From: Achromobacter xylosoxidans
Lineage (GTDB): Bacteria > Pseudomonadota > Gammaproteobacteria > Burkholderiales > Burkholderiaceae_B
DNA length: 64,000 nt
Direction of reading: 5' to 3'
Assembly: GCF_001457475.1 (NCBI RefSeq)
Contig: NZ_LN831029.1
Location: forward strand, 3,410,001 to 3,474,000
This document shows positions 26,346 through 36,129 of this stretch, in pieces (the stretch's first letter is position 1; every line of letters begins with the position of its first letter). Position numbers and translations under genes: made by a program. The notes under the pieces are model-generated. The model searched no databases and had not been told where the DNA came from. It saw nothing but the letters and a program-made list of their open reading frames with translations.

Positions 26346-27800
26346 CTACAGCACTTCGTCGCGCAGGTAGTACCAGCGATACAGCAGCGCCTGCCCAAGC
26401 CGGCGGAATGGCGCGAACAGATGGCCGGGCAGCGGCGAGTCGTAGATCGGCAGGTTCCACGACAGGCCGTCCTGGCCCATCATGCGCTGCGCCAGGCGGC
26501 GGCCGGCATGGGCCGAGAACGACACGCCATTGCCGCCATAGCCGAAGGCGTAGTACACCTGCCGCGCCGGATCCGGCTGGGTGATGCGCGGCATCATGTC
26601 GTGGCTGACGTCGACCCAGCCCGTCCACGCATAGTCCAGCTCGATGCCGCGCAGCGACGGGAACTTGCGCGCCAGGCCTTCGCGCAACAGCGCCAGGTGG
26701 CGCGGGTGCTGCGCGTCGGCGCCGCGCAAGGCGCTGCGGCTGCCGATCTGCATGCGGCCATCCGGCAGCAGCCGGTAGTAGAACCTAAGGGTGCGCGTGT
26801 CGGTGATGAATACCGTGCTCTTGATGCCGGCGCGGGCGCGTTCGTCCGGCGTCAACACGCGCGTCACCATGGAATTGGACAGGATCGGCATGATGCGGTT
26901 GTCCAGCAACCGATTCACGCCCTGCGCGGTATAGCCGCCGGTGGCAAAGCCGACCCGCTTGGCGCGCACCGTGCCGCCGGGCGTTTGCAGGCGGTAGCCG
27001 CCGCCCTCCTCGGTCCAGCCGAGCACCGGGCTGCCCGGATGCAGGCGCGCGCCCAGCGCCCGGGCCTGGCGCATGTAGCCGTAGGCGAGCTTCAAGGGAT
27101 GCACGCCGATGCCGTCCGGCTCGTGCAGGGCGCCGACCGCCTCGTGGTCATCGACGTAGCGCTCGCGCAGTTCCTCCTTGGTCAGCATGCGCGTGTCGTA
27201 GCCGAACAGCTCCCGCATGACCCGCGCTTCGTTGCGCAGGAACGCCATCTTCTTCTCGCGATGCGCGGTGTACAGATGGCCGCCGGGTTGCGCGTCGCAG
27301 TCGATCTGCGCCACCAGGCTCTTCCAGTAGTCGAAGCCTTCGTGGATCTCGGCATCCAGGCGCCGCGCGGTGTCCAGCCCCCAACGTTCGATCCATTGCG
27401 AGCGGTACAGGCGTCCCGACGCGTTCTGCCCTTGCCCGCCATTGCGGCTGGTGCAGCCCCATACGGCGCGGTTGGCCTCCAGCACCACCGCGCGCACGCC
27501 GTAGTCGCGCGCCAGCGCCAACGCCGCCGACAGGCCCGTGAACCCCGAGCCGACGATGACCACGTCGGCCTCGATGTCGCCCCGGATCGGTCCGTCGTCC
27601 GCGGGCGGCGGCCCGGCCGTGGCGACCCAGTAGGTCGGCGCGTACTCCTGCCCGCGTCCCGGCGCCGACACCAGCGGATCGTAGAGCGGGTCGTAGGCGC
27701 TGACGGCCGGGCTGGCGGCCGTCGGCGCGGCCGGCATGCCGGCGGGGTCGATGAGGGTACCGGCGGTATTCGACGGATCGGAAGACATAGCGGCATCCAT
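26346..27800 (-). CDS. FAD-dependent oxidoreductase (DAO family)
   Basis: The product has 484 residues with the DAO fold. A roughly 75-residue N-terminal extension precedes the dinucleotide-binding motif VVIVGSGFTGLSAALALA, with Glu in VVLEANRAVWGCTSRNGGQ. A C-terminal FAD contact follows in YAFGYGGNGVSFSAHAGRRLA. Relatives include PuuB/OrdL-type gamma-glutamylputrescine oxidases and glycine or sarcosine oxidases that deaminate amines. The start may be 27800 or the ATG at 27788; neither has a strong ribosome site. It lies 27 bp downstream of a SnoaL-like gene on the same strand. The substrate is not determined. Confidence 0.88.
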   Translation of the reverse strand: MDAAMSSDPSNTAGTLIDPAGMPAAPTAASPAVSAYDPLYDPLVSAPGRGQEYAPTYWVATAGPPPADDGPIRGDIEADVVIVGSGFTGLSAALALARDYGVRAVVLEANRAVWGCTSRNGGQGQNASGRLYRSQWIERWGLDTARRLDAEIHEGFDYWKSLVAQIDCDAQPGGHLYTAHREKKMAFLRNEARVMRELFGYDTRMLTKEELRERYVDDHEAVGALHEPDGIGVHPLKLAYGYMRQARALGARLHPGSPVLGWTEEGGGYRLQTPGGTVRAKRVGFATGGYTAQGVNRLLDNRIMPILSNSMVTRVLTPDERARAGIKSTVFITDTRTLRFYYRLLPDGRMQIGSRSALRGADAQHPRHLALLREGLARKFPSLRGIELDYAWTGWVDVSHDMMPRITQPDPARQVYYAFGYGGNGVSFSAHAGRRLAQRMMGQDGLSWNLPIYDSPLPGHLFAPFRRLGQALLYRWYYLRDEVL

Positions 27801-27827
27801 GGGGCGGTATCCGGTGGCGGCGTCGGC

Positions 27828-28220
27828 TCAGGCGCGGGCCGGCAAGGCCGGGCGTTGCTTGCGGAAGGCGTTCTTGACGCGGATCTTGCCGTCCTGGAAC
27901 GTGAAGACGTCGACCATGTCGGCCTCGACTCGCGAGCCGTCCGCGGCCGTGCCGGTAAAGGTGCTTTCCGACACGCCGCGCTCGCCCGCCACCCAGTGGC
28001 GGCCGTTGTTCCACTGCGCATCCGGGAAGTTCTTCCAGGCCGCCTCGAAGGCGGCGCGGACCGCCTCGCGGCCGCTGTGCCGGGCGCCCCAGCGCTCGGG
28101 GCCGCCCACCGTTTCGAAGACGCAGTCCTCGCTCATGAAAGACATCAGGGCGTCGATATCGTGGCGGTTCCAGGCGGCCGCGAACTCGGCCAGCATGTCC
28201 ACGGTGACGGTCTTTTGCAT
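27828..28220 (-). CDS. SnoaL/NTF2-like small protein
   Basis: The product has 130 residues with an NTF2-like cone fold pattern: VDMLAEFAAAWNRHDIDALMSFM, then CVFETVGGPERWGARHSGREAVRAAF, ending in a strand-rich half (DMVDVFTFQDGKIRVKNAFRKQRP). A strong GAGGAGGG ribosome site precedes the ATG. Members are either small enzymes (isomerases, cyclases, dehydratases) or ligand-binding proteins. It is upstream of, and probably co-transcribed with, the FAD oxidase, so it may process or bind the oxidation substrate or product. Confidence 0.85.
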   Translation of the reverse strand: MQKTVTVDMLAEFAAAWNRHDIDALMSFMSEDCVFETVGGPERWGARHSGREAVRAAFEAAWKNFPDAQWNNGRHWVAGERGVSESTFTGTAADGSRVEADMVDVFTFQDGKIRVKNAFRKQRPALPARA

Positions 28221-28368
28221 TGCCTACCCTCCTCGATCGCCGGGCGCGACGTGCGCCCAGGCTCCATGCCCAAGGTACGCGGGGGGCTGGGCAGGGTCTA
28301 GAACCAGACGCGGCAAATCGCTTGCACCAGAACGGCCCCGCCGGCGCGGCGCCTGCTTTCACGACGCC

Positions 28369-28404
28369 TCACGTAGCGCCTGACGTGGCGCCTGACGTGG
28401 CGGC
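28369..28404 (-). repeat. Three tandem 12-bp units at the 3' end of the CobW-type gene
   Basis: Three units of the form (G/T)(A/C)CGT(G/A)GCG(C/G)C lie head to tail. On the coding strand they give ATS-GATS-GAT-stop: the stop TGA is the third copy of the TCA serine codon with one base changed. The protein tail therefore ends in a repeat that could grow or shrink. Confidence 0.7.
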
Positions 28405-29361
28405 GGGCGCCAGCCGCGCGCGCAATTCACCGCCTTGCGCCATGCCGCGCATGCCGATGAAGACCAGCGACGGCGACCGCGCCCCGGCCGGGCGCGCCGC
28501 CCGCGTATCGAAGCGCACCCGGCGTCCGGCCAGCTGCACCAGCACCCAGCCATGGCGTTCGGTGCGCACCCAGCCCTTGGCCCGCAGCCAATGGCGCGGC
28601 AACTGCCGCAGCGCATCGGCCAGGCGGTCGGCATGCAGCATGGCGGGCGCGGACCAGAGCCAGCTCTGGAACGGATGTTGCGGCTCGTCGGCGTCCATGG
28701 CGCGCGCCGGTCCGGCCGCCGCGTGGCGGTGCGCCGGATCGCAGCAATGCGCCGCGCAGGTTTCATGGCCGCGATCGCCCGCGCCAAGCAATGCGCCCAG
28801 GTCCACCCGCGCCTCGCGCGTCGTTACGACCGGCGCCTCGCCGGCCTGCGTCCGCAGCCAGTCGCGCAGCGCCGGCAACGCGGCGGCGGGCAACAGGTCC
28901 GTCTTGTTCAGCACCAGCAGGTCGGCGGCGCGCAATTGGCGTTGCGCCGTGTCGGCCAGCAGCGGATCGGCAAGCGTCTCGCGGATGGCGCCAGCGTCCA
29001 CCAGCACCACCACCGCCTCCAGTTGCAGCAGCGGATCCGACAGCCCCACCTGCGCGATGCGCCCCGGGTCGGACACGCCGCTGGCCTCGATCACGATCCA
29101 CCCGGGCGCCGGATCCAGCGCCAGCACCCGCGCCAGCGCGTCGTCCAGGCCGCCCGCCATCGAACAACAGACGCAACCGTTGGCCAGCCGGATCACGTTG
29201 TCGGCGCGCTCGGCCAGCAGGCCGGCGTCGATATCGACCGGTCCGAAATCGTTGACCAGCACCGCGGCGCGGCGGGCGCCGTGCGCCAGCACGTGGTTCA
29301 GCAAGGTGGTCTTGCCCGCGCCCAGGAAGCCGCCCACCACGGTCAGCGGAATGCGCGCCAT
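28369..29361 (-). CDS. CobW/COG0523-family GTPase, putative metallochaperone
   Basis: The product has 330 residues. The P-loop is GGFLGAGKTT (10-19), the metal-binding GTPase motif GCVCCS is at Cys63-Cys66, and the NKTD base-recognition motif is at 152-155. A His/Cys-rich stretch at 199-213 (HETCAAHCCDPAHRH) is a second probable metal site. The C-terminal CobW_C domain ends at about 315. COG0523 proteins deliver zinc, cobalt or other metals to target enzymes. The ATG is one base past the stop of the metal-dependent amidohydrolase gene, so the hydrolase is an obvious candidate client; this is inference. Confidence 0.88.
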   Translation of the reverse strand: MARIPLTVVGGFLGAGKTTLLNHVLAHGARRAAVLVNDFGPVDIDAGLLAERADNVIRLANGCVCCSMAGGLDDALARVLALDPAPGWIVIEASGVSDPGRIAQVGLSDPLLQLEAVVVLVDAGAIRETLADPLLADTAQRQLRAADLLVLNKTDLLPAAALPALRDWLRTQAGEAPVVTTREARVDLGALLGAGDRGHETCAAHCCDPAHRHAAAGPARAMDADEPQHPFQSWLWSAPAMLHADRLADALRQLPRHWLRAKGWVRTERHGWVLVQLAGRRVRFDTRAARPAGARSPSLVFIGMRGMAQGGELRARLAPAATSGATSGAT

Positions 29362-29362
29362 G

Positions 29363-31039
29363 TCAGGCTGCTTGGGGCGCCAGCGGTCGGCCGCCGATGA
29401 CGGTGCCCAGCACCTCGATGTCCTTGAGCCGTGACGGCGGCACGTCCAGCGGATCGTCGCGCAGCACGCAGAAATCGGCGTGCTTGCCGACCTCGATCGA
29501 GCCGACCAGATGGTCCATGTGGAGCGTGTAGGCGGCCCCCAGGGTGATGGCATGCAACGCTGCTTCGACGCTGATGCGCTCGGACTCGCCCAGCACGCGG
29601 CCGGAGGCGGTCTGGCGGTTGACCGCGCACCAGGCGGTGAACAGCGGCCCCAGCGGCGTGATGGGCGCATCCGAGTGGATGGCGAACGGCACGCCCGCGC
29701 GCGCGGCCGAGGCGCAGGCGTCCATGCGGTTGGCGCGATCCGGTCCCATGGTCAGCGCGTAATGGGCGTCGCCCCAGTAGAAGATGTGGTTGGCGAACAG
29801 GTTCACGCACATGCCCAGGCTGGCCATGCGGCGGAACTGCGCCGCGTCCGCCATCTGGCAATGCTGCAGGGTGTGGCGGTGATCGCGTCGCGGGCTGCGG
29901 CGCAGCGCGCGGTCGATGGCGTCGATGGCCAGTTCGGTGGCCTCGTCGCCATTGGTGTGGATATGCAGCTGCGCGCCCGCGTCGTGATAGGCCTGCACCA
30001 TGGCGTCCAGCTCGCCCGGCGCGATGACCCAGATGCCGTTGGGCGCCCCGTTGTAATAGCCCGGCCAGCGCACCCTGGCGGTGAAGCCCTGGATGGAGCC
30101 GTCCACCACCAGCTTGACCATGCCCAGGCGCAGCTTGCCATGATTGAGCCGGCCCGCCTCGCGCAGCTTCGCCAGGCAGGCGGCCGGGTCGCCGGCGTAG
30201 GTCAGCGCGGACGCCGCCGGCACGATGCGCACCGGATAGTCGGGCTCGGCCGTGACCCGCGCCAGCGTCGCCAGGCCCTCGTCGCCCAGCTCGTTGACGA
30301 GATCCGTGGCGGTGGTGACGCCGGCCCACTGCGCCACCTTACCGAACATGCGCAGGCCGCTTTCCGACAGGCCCACGGTGCGGAACGGATTGCCGATCAG
30401 CCGCATCACCGGAAACATGGCGGCGAACTCGCACAGCTCGCCGCTGGGCTGGCCGTCGGCGAAACGGCTGATGCCTTCGATATCCGTATCGCGGTCGATG
30501 CCGGCGCGGGACAGCATCGGCGTGTTCACATTCATGAGGTGCATGCTGGCGTGCATCACCACCACCGGCCGGTCGGCCGACACCGCGTCCAGGTCGTGCA
30601 CGCTCATGCGCTGGCCGCCGAAGAAGATGGGATCGAAGCCCCAGCCGATCAGCGTCTGCCCCGGCGCCAGGCCGGCGGCGAGTTCACGCAGGCGCGCCGC
30701 CACCGCCTCGAAGCTTTGCAGGCCCGGCCACATACGGCCGTCGGGCCCGCGGCGGTCGTAGTAGCCAACGTAGGCGAACTGCCACATGCCGCCTTCCGGC
30801 AGATGGCAGTGGCCCTCCACCAGCCCCGGCATCAGGATGTGGTCGGCGTAGCGCTCGTCCAGCTCGGCCGGTCCCCAGCCGGCCAGGTCTTCGCGGCTGC
30901 CCACGCCCAGGATGCGGCCATCGCGCACCGCCACGTGCGTGGCGCGCGGCTGGGCCGGGTTCATCGTCAGGATGGCGCGGGCGGCAAAAATGGTGGTGCC
31001 GGCGGCTTGCGCCTGTGCCGGATGCGGGGTGTCATGCAT
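29363..31039 (-). CDS. Amidohydrolase (YtcJ-like, amidohydro_3 family)
   Basis: The product is a 558-residue metal-dependent hydrolase of the amidohydrolase superfamily. The N-terminal metal pair is in MPGLVEGHCHLPEGGMW. Further metal or active-site histidines are in HIHTNGDEATELA and RHTLQHCQM, and the C-terminal aspartate is in FAIHSDAPITPLG. A composite beta-sandwich is formed by both termini. YtcJ-like members hydrolyse N-formyl or other amides; the substrate here is unknown. The gene sits between an ABC importer (overlap 8 bp with the ATPase gene) and a CobW GTPase, implying that an imported amide is hydrolysed in the cytoplasm (no signal peptide seen). Confidence 0.9.
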   Translation of the reverse strand: MHDTPHPAQAQAAGTTIFAARAILTMNPAQPRATHVAVRDGRILGVGSREDLAGWGPAELDERYADHILMPGLVEGHCHLPEGGMWQFAYVGYYDRRGPDGRMWPGLQSFEAVAARLRELAAGLAPGQTLIGWGFDPIFFGGQRMSVHDLDAVSADRPVVVMHASMHLMNVNTPMLSRAGIDRDTDIEGISRFADGQPSGELCEFAAMFPVMRLIGNPFRTVGLSESGLRMFGKVAQWAGVTTATDLVNELGDEGLATLARVTAEPDYPVRIVPAASALTYAGDPAACLAKLREAGRLNHGKLRLGMVKLVVDGSIQGFTARVRWPGYYNGAPNGIWVIAPGELDAMVQAYHDAGAQLHIHTNGDEATELAIDAIDRALRRSPRRDHRHTLQHCQMADAAQFRRMASLGMCVNLFANHIFYWGDAHYALTMGPDRANRMDACASAARAGVPFAIHSDAPITPLGPLFTAWCAVNRQTASGRVLGESERISVEAALHAITLGAAYTLHMDHLVGSIEVGKHADFCVLRDDPLDVPPSRLKDIEVLGTVIGGRPLAPQAA

Positions 31040-32663
31040 GCTGCTTGCTCCTGGTCGTGATGTCCGACAGCGCCTGAAGGTCGGGCTTGTCCCAGGCCTT
31101 GCCCGGCACCGAATCGATCAGGCGGCGCGTGTATTCGTGTCGCGGGTGGTAGAAAATCGTGGCGGCGCGGTCCAGCTCCACCAGTTGCCCGTGCCGCATC
31201 ACGGCGATGCGGTCGCAGATCTGCGCCGCGACGCGCAGGTCGTGCGTGATGAATAGCACCGACAGGTCGAACTGGCCGCTGATGGTCTTGAGCAGATCCA
31301 GCACCTGCGCCTGGATCGACACATCCAGCGCCGAAACGGCCTCGTCGGCCACCAGCAGCCGCGGCTTGAGCGCCAGCGCGCGGGCGATGCCGACCCGCTG
31401 GCGCTGCCCGCCCGAAAACTGGTGCGGATAGCGCTCGCCCGCGTCGCCACCCAGTCCCACCAGGGCCAGCAGTTCGCGGGCCTCGCGCAGCGCGGTCTGG
31501 CGGCTCTCGCCAAAGCCGATGGGGCCCTGCGCGACCGAATCGACCACGCGCTGGCGCGGGTTGAGCGAAGCGTAAGGGTCCTGGAACACCATCTGGATCT
31601 GACGCCGGTAGGGCCGGAAATCCCTTGGCGCCATGCCGACCAGTTCGCGGCCGTCCAGGCGCACGCTGCCGCTATCGGGCGCCACCAGGCCGATCAGCGC
31701 GCTGCCCAGCGTGGACTTGCCCGAGCCCGATTCGCCGACCAGTCCCAGGGTTTCGCCCTGGCGGATCTCCAGCGAAATATCCCGCAATGCCTCGACCCGG
31801 CGGCCGCCGGTGACGTAGGTCTTGCACAGCTTGGCCACCGTCATCAGCGGCGGCGTGGCGGCGGCCTCGTCCTTGCCCTCGGGCTTGTGCGGCACCGCCG
31901 CGATCAATTGACGGGTGTAGGGATGTTGCGGCCGGTTCAGGATCTCGGCGGCCGCGCCCGCCTCCACCACCGCGCCGTGGCGCATCACCACGATGCGGTC
32001 GGCAATGTCGGCCACCACGCCGAAATCATGGGTAATGAAAATGACGCCGATCCCCATGCGCCGCTGGATGTCCTTGATCAGCGCCAGGATCTGCGCTTGC
32101 GTGGTGACGTCCAGCGCGGTGGTGGGCTCATCGGCGATCAACACGTCCGGCTCCAGCGCCAGCGCCATCGCGATCACCACGCGCTGGCGCTGGCCGCCGG
32201 ACAACTGGAACGGATAGGCCGCGTACATGGCCCGGGGATCGGGCAGCAGCACCTGACCGAACAGCTCCAGCACCCGCTGCCTGCGCGCGTCGGCGTCCAT
32301 GTCCGTGTGCCAGGCCAGCACCTCCTCCACCTGCCGGCCCACGCGCATGACGGGATTGAGCGCCGTCATGGGCTCCTGGAACACCATGCCGAACTTGCGG
32401 CCGCGCAGCCCCTGCCATTCGGCCGCCGACAGGCCGACCAGGTCGCGCCCGTCGTACAGGATACGGCCCTGGGTCACGCGCAACTGATCCGGCGGCAGCA
32501 GGCCCATGATGGCCTGCGCGGTGACCGACTTGCCCGATCCCGACTCCCCCACCACGCACAGGATTTCGTTGCGGTTGACCGTGTAGGACACGCCCCGCAC
32601 CACCGCCGGGCCGCCGTGGGCGGCGGACACGCCGAGATCGCGGACTTCAAGCAAGGCGCTCAT
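31032..32663 (-). CDS. Fused dual ABC ATPase of a peptide/nickel-type importer (DppD-DppF fusion)
   Basis: The product has 543 residues with two complete ABC domains. Domain 1 (about 1-260) has [33 protein letters not shown] and [11 protein letters not shown]. Domain 2 (about 280-540) has [32 protein letters not shown] and [11 protein letters not shown]. Both carry oligopeptide-type tails (HPYTRQLI and HEYTRRLI). Most peptide transporters use two separate ATPases; the fused form is common in some proteobacteria (GsiA-like). The ATG at 32663 overlaps the permease stop (ATGA). Confidence 0.93.
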   Translation of the reverse strand: MSALLEVRDLGVSAAHGGPAVVRGVSYTVNRNEILCVVGESGSGKSVTAQAIMGLLPPDQLRVTQGRILYDGRDLVGLSAAEWQGLRGRKFGMVFQEPMTALNPVMRVGRQVEEVLAWHTDMDADARRQRVLELFGQVLLPDPRAMYAAYPFQLSGGQRQRVVIAMALALEPDVLIADEPTTALDVTTQAQILALIKDIQRRMGIGVIFITHDFGVVADIADRIVVMRHGAVVEAGAAAEILNRPQHPYTRQLIAAVPHKPEGKDEAAATPPLMTVAKLCKTYVTGGRRVEALRDISLEIRQGETLGLVGESGSGKSTLGSALIGLVAPDSGSVRLDGRELVGMAPRDFRPYRRQIQMVFQDPYASLNPRQRVVDSVAQGPIGFGESRQTALREARELLALVGLGGDAGERYPHQFSGGQRQRVGIARALALKPRLLVADEAVSALDVSIQAQVLDLLKTISGQFDLSVLFITHDLRVAAQICDRIAVMRHGQLVELDRAATIFYHPRHEYTRRLIDSVPGKAWDKPDLQALSDITTRSKQHA

Positions 32664-33565
32664 CAGCTTCTCCGTTTGCTGGCCAGCTTGGGATTGAGGG
32701 CATCGTTCAGGCCGTCGCCGATCAGGCTGACCGCCAGCACGGTCAGGAAGATGGCCGCGCCCGGCAGGGTCACCGCCCACCAGGCGGTCAGGATGTAGGG
32801 GCGGTTGCTGCCGATCATCAGCCCCCAGCTCATCACGTTGGGATCGCCCAGCCCCAGGAACGACAGGCCCGCCTCGAACAGGATGGCGGTGCCGATGGCC
32901 AGCGTGGCCGAGACGATCAGCGGCGCCAGCGCGTTGGGCAGGATCACGCGCCAGATGATGCGCGCGTTGCTGGAGCCGATCACTCTTTCGGCCAGCACGT
33001 ACTCGCGCCGCTTCAGGCTCAGGAATTCCCCGCGCGCCAGGCGCGCGGTGGCGGTCCAGCTGACCACGCCGATGGCCACGGCGATGGTGCCCAGCGACGG
33101 CGAAAACAGCGTCACCAGCACCATCGCGAACAACAGCGCCGGCAGCACCTGGAAGAACTCGGTGATGCGCATCAGCGTTTCATCGACCCAGCCGCCGTAG
33201 TAGCCGGCCAGCGCGCCCACGGTGATGCCGATGGCCATCGACAGCACCGCCGCCACCACGCCGACCAGCAAGGTGGCGCGGCCGCCATGGATCATGCCGG
33301 TCAGCACGTCGCGGCCCAGGTAGTCCGAGCCCAGCAGCAGTTCGCCGCCGGGCGGCTCCATGGGCGCGCTGGCGATCTCGAACGGATCGGCCGGCATCAC
33401 CAGGGGGCCGATCAGCACCACCGCCAGGATGGCGGCCAGCAACAGCAAGCCGATCAGCGCGCCCGGATTGCGGGCGAAAGCGCGCAGCGCTTCGTACGAT
33501 GGTCGCGCCGCACGGGCGGCCGCCGGCGCGGGCGCGCCGGACAAGGCGGGAGGAACGTGGCTCAT
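32663..33565 (-). CDS. ABC transporter permease, DppC/OppC type
   Basis: The product has 300 residues. A cytoplasmic N-terminus of about 40 residues precedes TM1, as in OppC/DppC proteins. The periplasmic motif LLGSDYLGRDVLTGMIHGGRATL is the family hallmark, and the coupling-helix region is ERVIGSSNARIIWRVILPNALAPLIV. Five or six membrane segments are seen. The ATG at 33565 overlaps the upstream permease stop by ATGA. It forms a heterodimer with the DppB-type permease. Confidence 0.92.
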   Translation of the reverse strand: MSHVPPALSGAPAPAAARAARPSYEALRAFARNPGALIGLLLLAAILAVVLIGPLVMPADPFEIASAPMEPPGGELLLGSDYLGRDVLTGMIHGGRATLLVGVVAAVLSMAIGITVGALAGYYGGWVDETLMRITEFFQVLPALLFAMVLVTLFSPSLGTIAVAIGVVSWTATARLARGEFLSLKRREYVLAERVIGSSNARIIWRVILPNALAPLIVSATLAIGTAILFEAGLSFLGLGDPNVMSWGLMIGSNRPYILTAWWAVTLPGAAIFLTVLAVSLIGDGLNDALNPKLASKRRS

Positions 33566-34530
33566 GAGGTCTTTATCCTGGGATCGATCAGCCGGTAGGC
33601 CAGGTCGGTAAGCTGGTTCATCACCACCACCAGCAGGGACGCGAACAGCAGGATGCCGAGCAGGGTCGGATAGTCGCGCCGCAGCACGGAATCGAACGCC
33701 AGCCGGCCCAGGCCCGGCCAGTTGAAGACCGTCTCCACCAGGATGGCGCCGGCCAGCACGTTGCCGAATTGCAGGCCGAGCATGGTCACCACCGGCAGCA
33801 CGCCGTTGCGCAGCGCGTGCCGGTACAGCACCGTGCGCTCGGGCAGGCCCTTGGCGCGGGCGGTGCGGATGTAGTCGGCCGACAGCGCGTCCATGACGCT
33901 GGCGCGCGCCAGCCGGCTGTACTGCGCCAGGTACACGAACGCCAGCGTGAAGGCCGGCAGCACCAGGTGGTGCAGCACGTCCAGCGCGCCGGCCCAGCCG
34001 CCCTCGGGCCCGCCCGCCGAGCGCATGTCCGACACCGGGAACCACGGCAGCAGCGACGCGAACAGGATGATCAGGATGATGCCGGTCCAGAACACCGGCG
34101 CGGAATAGCCCACGATCGACAGCAGCGTGATGCCCTGCGACAACGGCCCGTTGGGCTTGCGCGCCGCCAGCGTGCCCAGCGCGGTGCCCGCCAGGAAGGC
34201 GCTGGACACCGCCGTCAGCACCAGCAGCAGCGTGGCCGGCACCCGCTCCCAGATCAACTGCGCCACCGGCAGGTTGAAGAAGTAGGAATAGCCCAGGTCG
34301 CCGCGCGCCACCTGCGACAGATACAGCCCCAGTTGAACCAGGAACGGCCGGTCCAACCCGTACTGGGTGCGCAACTGGGCCCGCAGTTCCTCGCTGATGC
34401 CGCCCATGGAGCCGGCGATGGTCTCGACCGGATCGCCGGGCGAGATGTGGATCAACAGGAAGTTCAGCGTCACCACGGCCAGCAGCAGCACCGCGGCATA
34501 GCCGGTCCGACGCGCGAGATAGCGCAACAT
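33562..34530 (-). CDS. ABC transporter permease, DppB/OppB type
   Basis: The product has 322 residues, with TM1 at the very start (MLRYLARRTGYAAVLLLAVVTLNFLLIHISPGDPVE), a signature of the OppB/DppB group. The EAA-like region is DYIRTARAKGLPERTVLYRHALRNGVLPVVTMLG, and the C-terminus ends DLAYRLIDPRI. The gene begins 12 bp after the binding-protein stop and is coupled to the next permease. Confidence 0.93.
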   Translation of the reverse strand: MLRYLARRTGYAAVLLLAVVTLNFLLIHISPGDPVETIAGSMGGISEELRAQLRTQYGLDRPFLVQLGLYLSQVARGDLGYSYFFNLPVAQLIWERVPATLLLVLTAVSSAFLAGTALGTLAARKPNGPLSQGITLLSIVGYSAPVFWTGIILIILFASLLPWFPVSDMRSAGGPEGGWAGALDVLHHLVLPAFTLAFVYLAQYSRLARASVMDALSADYIRTARAKGLPERTVLYRHALRNGVLPVVTMLGLQFGNVLAGAILVETVFNWPGLGRLAFDSVLRRDYPTLLGILLFASLLVVVMNQLTDLAYRLIDPRIKTS

Positions 34531-34542
34531 GGCACCCTCCCG

Positions 34543-36129
34543 CTATTGCAGATACGTGTCGTCCAGCGGCGACAGCAGGCCCCAGATCCCATCGGGCAGG
34601 CCGTGCACCTTCTTGGACGACAGCGTGTGGTACGGAATGACCGTCAGGAAATCGATGGGCAGGTCCTCGGTGACGATCTGCTGGAACTGCGCATACAGCG
34701 CGCGCCGTTTGGTCTCGTCGGTCTCGGTGCCGGCCTGCGCCAGCAATTCATCGACCTTGGGATTGCGGTACGACTGCGTGTTGGTCCAGATGATGTCGCG
34801 GATATTGCTCGACAGATAGGTGCGGTGCACGCCGATCACCGGATCGCCCCAGTTGAAGACGATATCGGTGGTCATGTCGAAATCATGGCTGGCGATGCGC
34901 TTGGCCCAGGTCGGGAAATCGGGCGAGGCGCGCACCTGCACCGCGATGCCGACCTTCTTCAACTGGCTGCGCAGGTATTCGGCGACGTTCTTGCCCTGCA
35001 CGTCGCTGCCGGGCATGTAGTCGACCGTCAGGGTCATGCGCACGCCCTTGCCGTCCTTCCTGAAGCCGGCCTCGTCCAGCAGTTGTTCGGCTTTCTTCAG
35101 GTCCAGCGGGTACTTCTTCAGGTCCTGGGTCGCATAGGGGCTGGACGCGACGATGGGCCCGTCCGCCGGCTTGGCGAAGCCGGCGTTCAGCGCCTTGGTG
35201 ATGAAACCCTTGTCGATGGCGTAGGCGATCGCCTGCCGCACCCGCGCGTCGTCCAGCGGCTTGCGGGTGGTGTTAAACGCCAGCCAGCTGAGCGCGCCAA
35301 TGCCTTCGTAGCCGCGATCGGTCATGACGATCTGCGGATTGTCCTTGGCGCGGCGCAGGATGGTCGGCTCGGTCATGTACGGCAGCGCGCCGATGTCGCC
35401 ACGCTCCAGCCCGATCAGCAGGTTGGTGGCGTCGGGGTTGATCTTGACCACCACCCGGTCCAGGTAGGGCTTGCCCTTTTCGAAGAACTTGTCGAAGCGC
35501 TCCAGCACGATCTCCTGGCCCGGCTTGAAATCCTTGAGCGTGAACGGGCCCGAGCCGACCACGTTGGCCGAATTGCGCGGATGGTTCTTCAGGTCCTGGC
35601 CGTCGCCGTAGATGTGCTTGGGCAGCACCGGCATCAGCGCCGGCGACAGCGCCAGCAGGATCGCCGGATGCGGCTTGCTCATGCGCAGCACGGCGGTGTA
35701 GGGATCAGGCGTATCGACGCTTTCGACGGGCGCCAGCATGCTCTGGAACGGATGGTTCTGCTTGACCGCCATCACCGAAAACGCCACGTCTGCCGACGTC
35801 ACCGGCTTGCCGTCGTGAAACACCGCGTCGTGGCGCAGGTGCAGGGTCAGCGACCTGGCGTCGGGCGCCAGTTCCCAGGACTGCGCCAGATAGGGCTGCG
35901 GCTTCCAGTCGGCGTCGTAGCGCAGCGGGCTGGCGAACAGCTGAGCGCTGGGCAGCGCCGTGGCGATGCCCGACTGCACCGCGCCGTTCAGGTGCCGCGG
36001 CACCTGGGTCGAGCCGATGACCAGCGTGCCGCCCGGCTTGGGCGTATCGGCGGCCCGCGCCGCGTGCGTGCCGGCCATCAAGGCCCATGCTGTCAGTATT
36101 GCGGCAAAGCCGCGTGTCGCGCTGCGCAT
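34543..36129 (-). CDS. ABC transporter substrate-binding protein, SBP_bac_5 family
   Basis: The product is a 528-residue periplasmic protein. The signal peptide is about MRSATRGFAAILTAWALMAG to THAARAA. The mature domain is of the peptide/nickel/glutathione-binding type (PYLAQSWELAPDARSLTLHLRHDAVFHDGKPVTSADVAFS, then later EQLLDEAGF). Two adjacent ATGs at 36132 and 36129 follow AAGGGG; I chose 36129 on spacing. A longer start at 36162 would place nine polar residues before the signal. It is the first gene of the operon binding protein - permease - permease - ATPase - amidohydrolase - CobW, suggesting uptake of an amide-bearing compound rather than ordinary peptides. Confidence 0.92.
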   Translation of the reverse strand: MRSATRGFAAILTAWALMAGTHAARAADTPKPGGTLVIGSTQVPRHLNGAVQSGIATALPSAQLFASPLRYDADWKPQPYLAQSWELAPDARSLTLHLRHDAVFHDGKPVTSADVAFSVMAVKQNHPFQSMLAPVESVDTPDPYTAVLRMSKPHPAILLALSPALMPVLPKHIYGDGQDLKNHPRNSANVVGSGPFTLKDFKPGQEIVLERFDKFFEKGKPYLDRVVVKINPDATNLLIGLERGDIGALPYMTEPTILRRAKDNPQIVMTDRGYEGIGALSWLAFNTTRKPLDDARVRQAIAYAIDKGFITKALNAGFAKPADGPIVASSPYATQDLKKYPLDLKKAEQLLDEAGFRKDGKGVRMTLTVDYMPGSDVQGKNVAEYLRSQLKKVGIAVQVRASPDFPTWAKRIASHDFDMTTDIVFNWGDPVIGVHRTYLSSNIRDIIWTNTQSYRNPKVDELLAQAGTETDETKRRALYAQFQQIVTEDLPIDFLTVIPYHTLSSKKVHGLPDGIWGLLSPLDDTYLQ

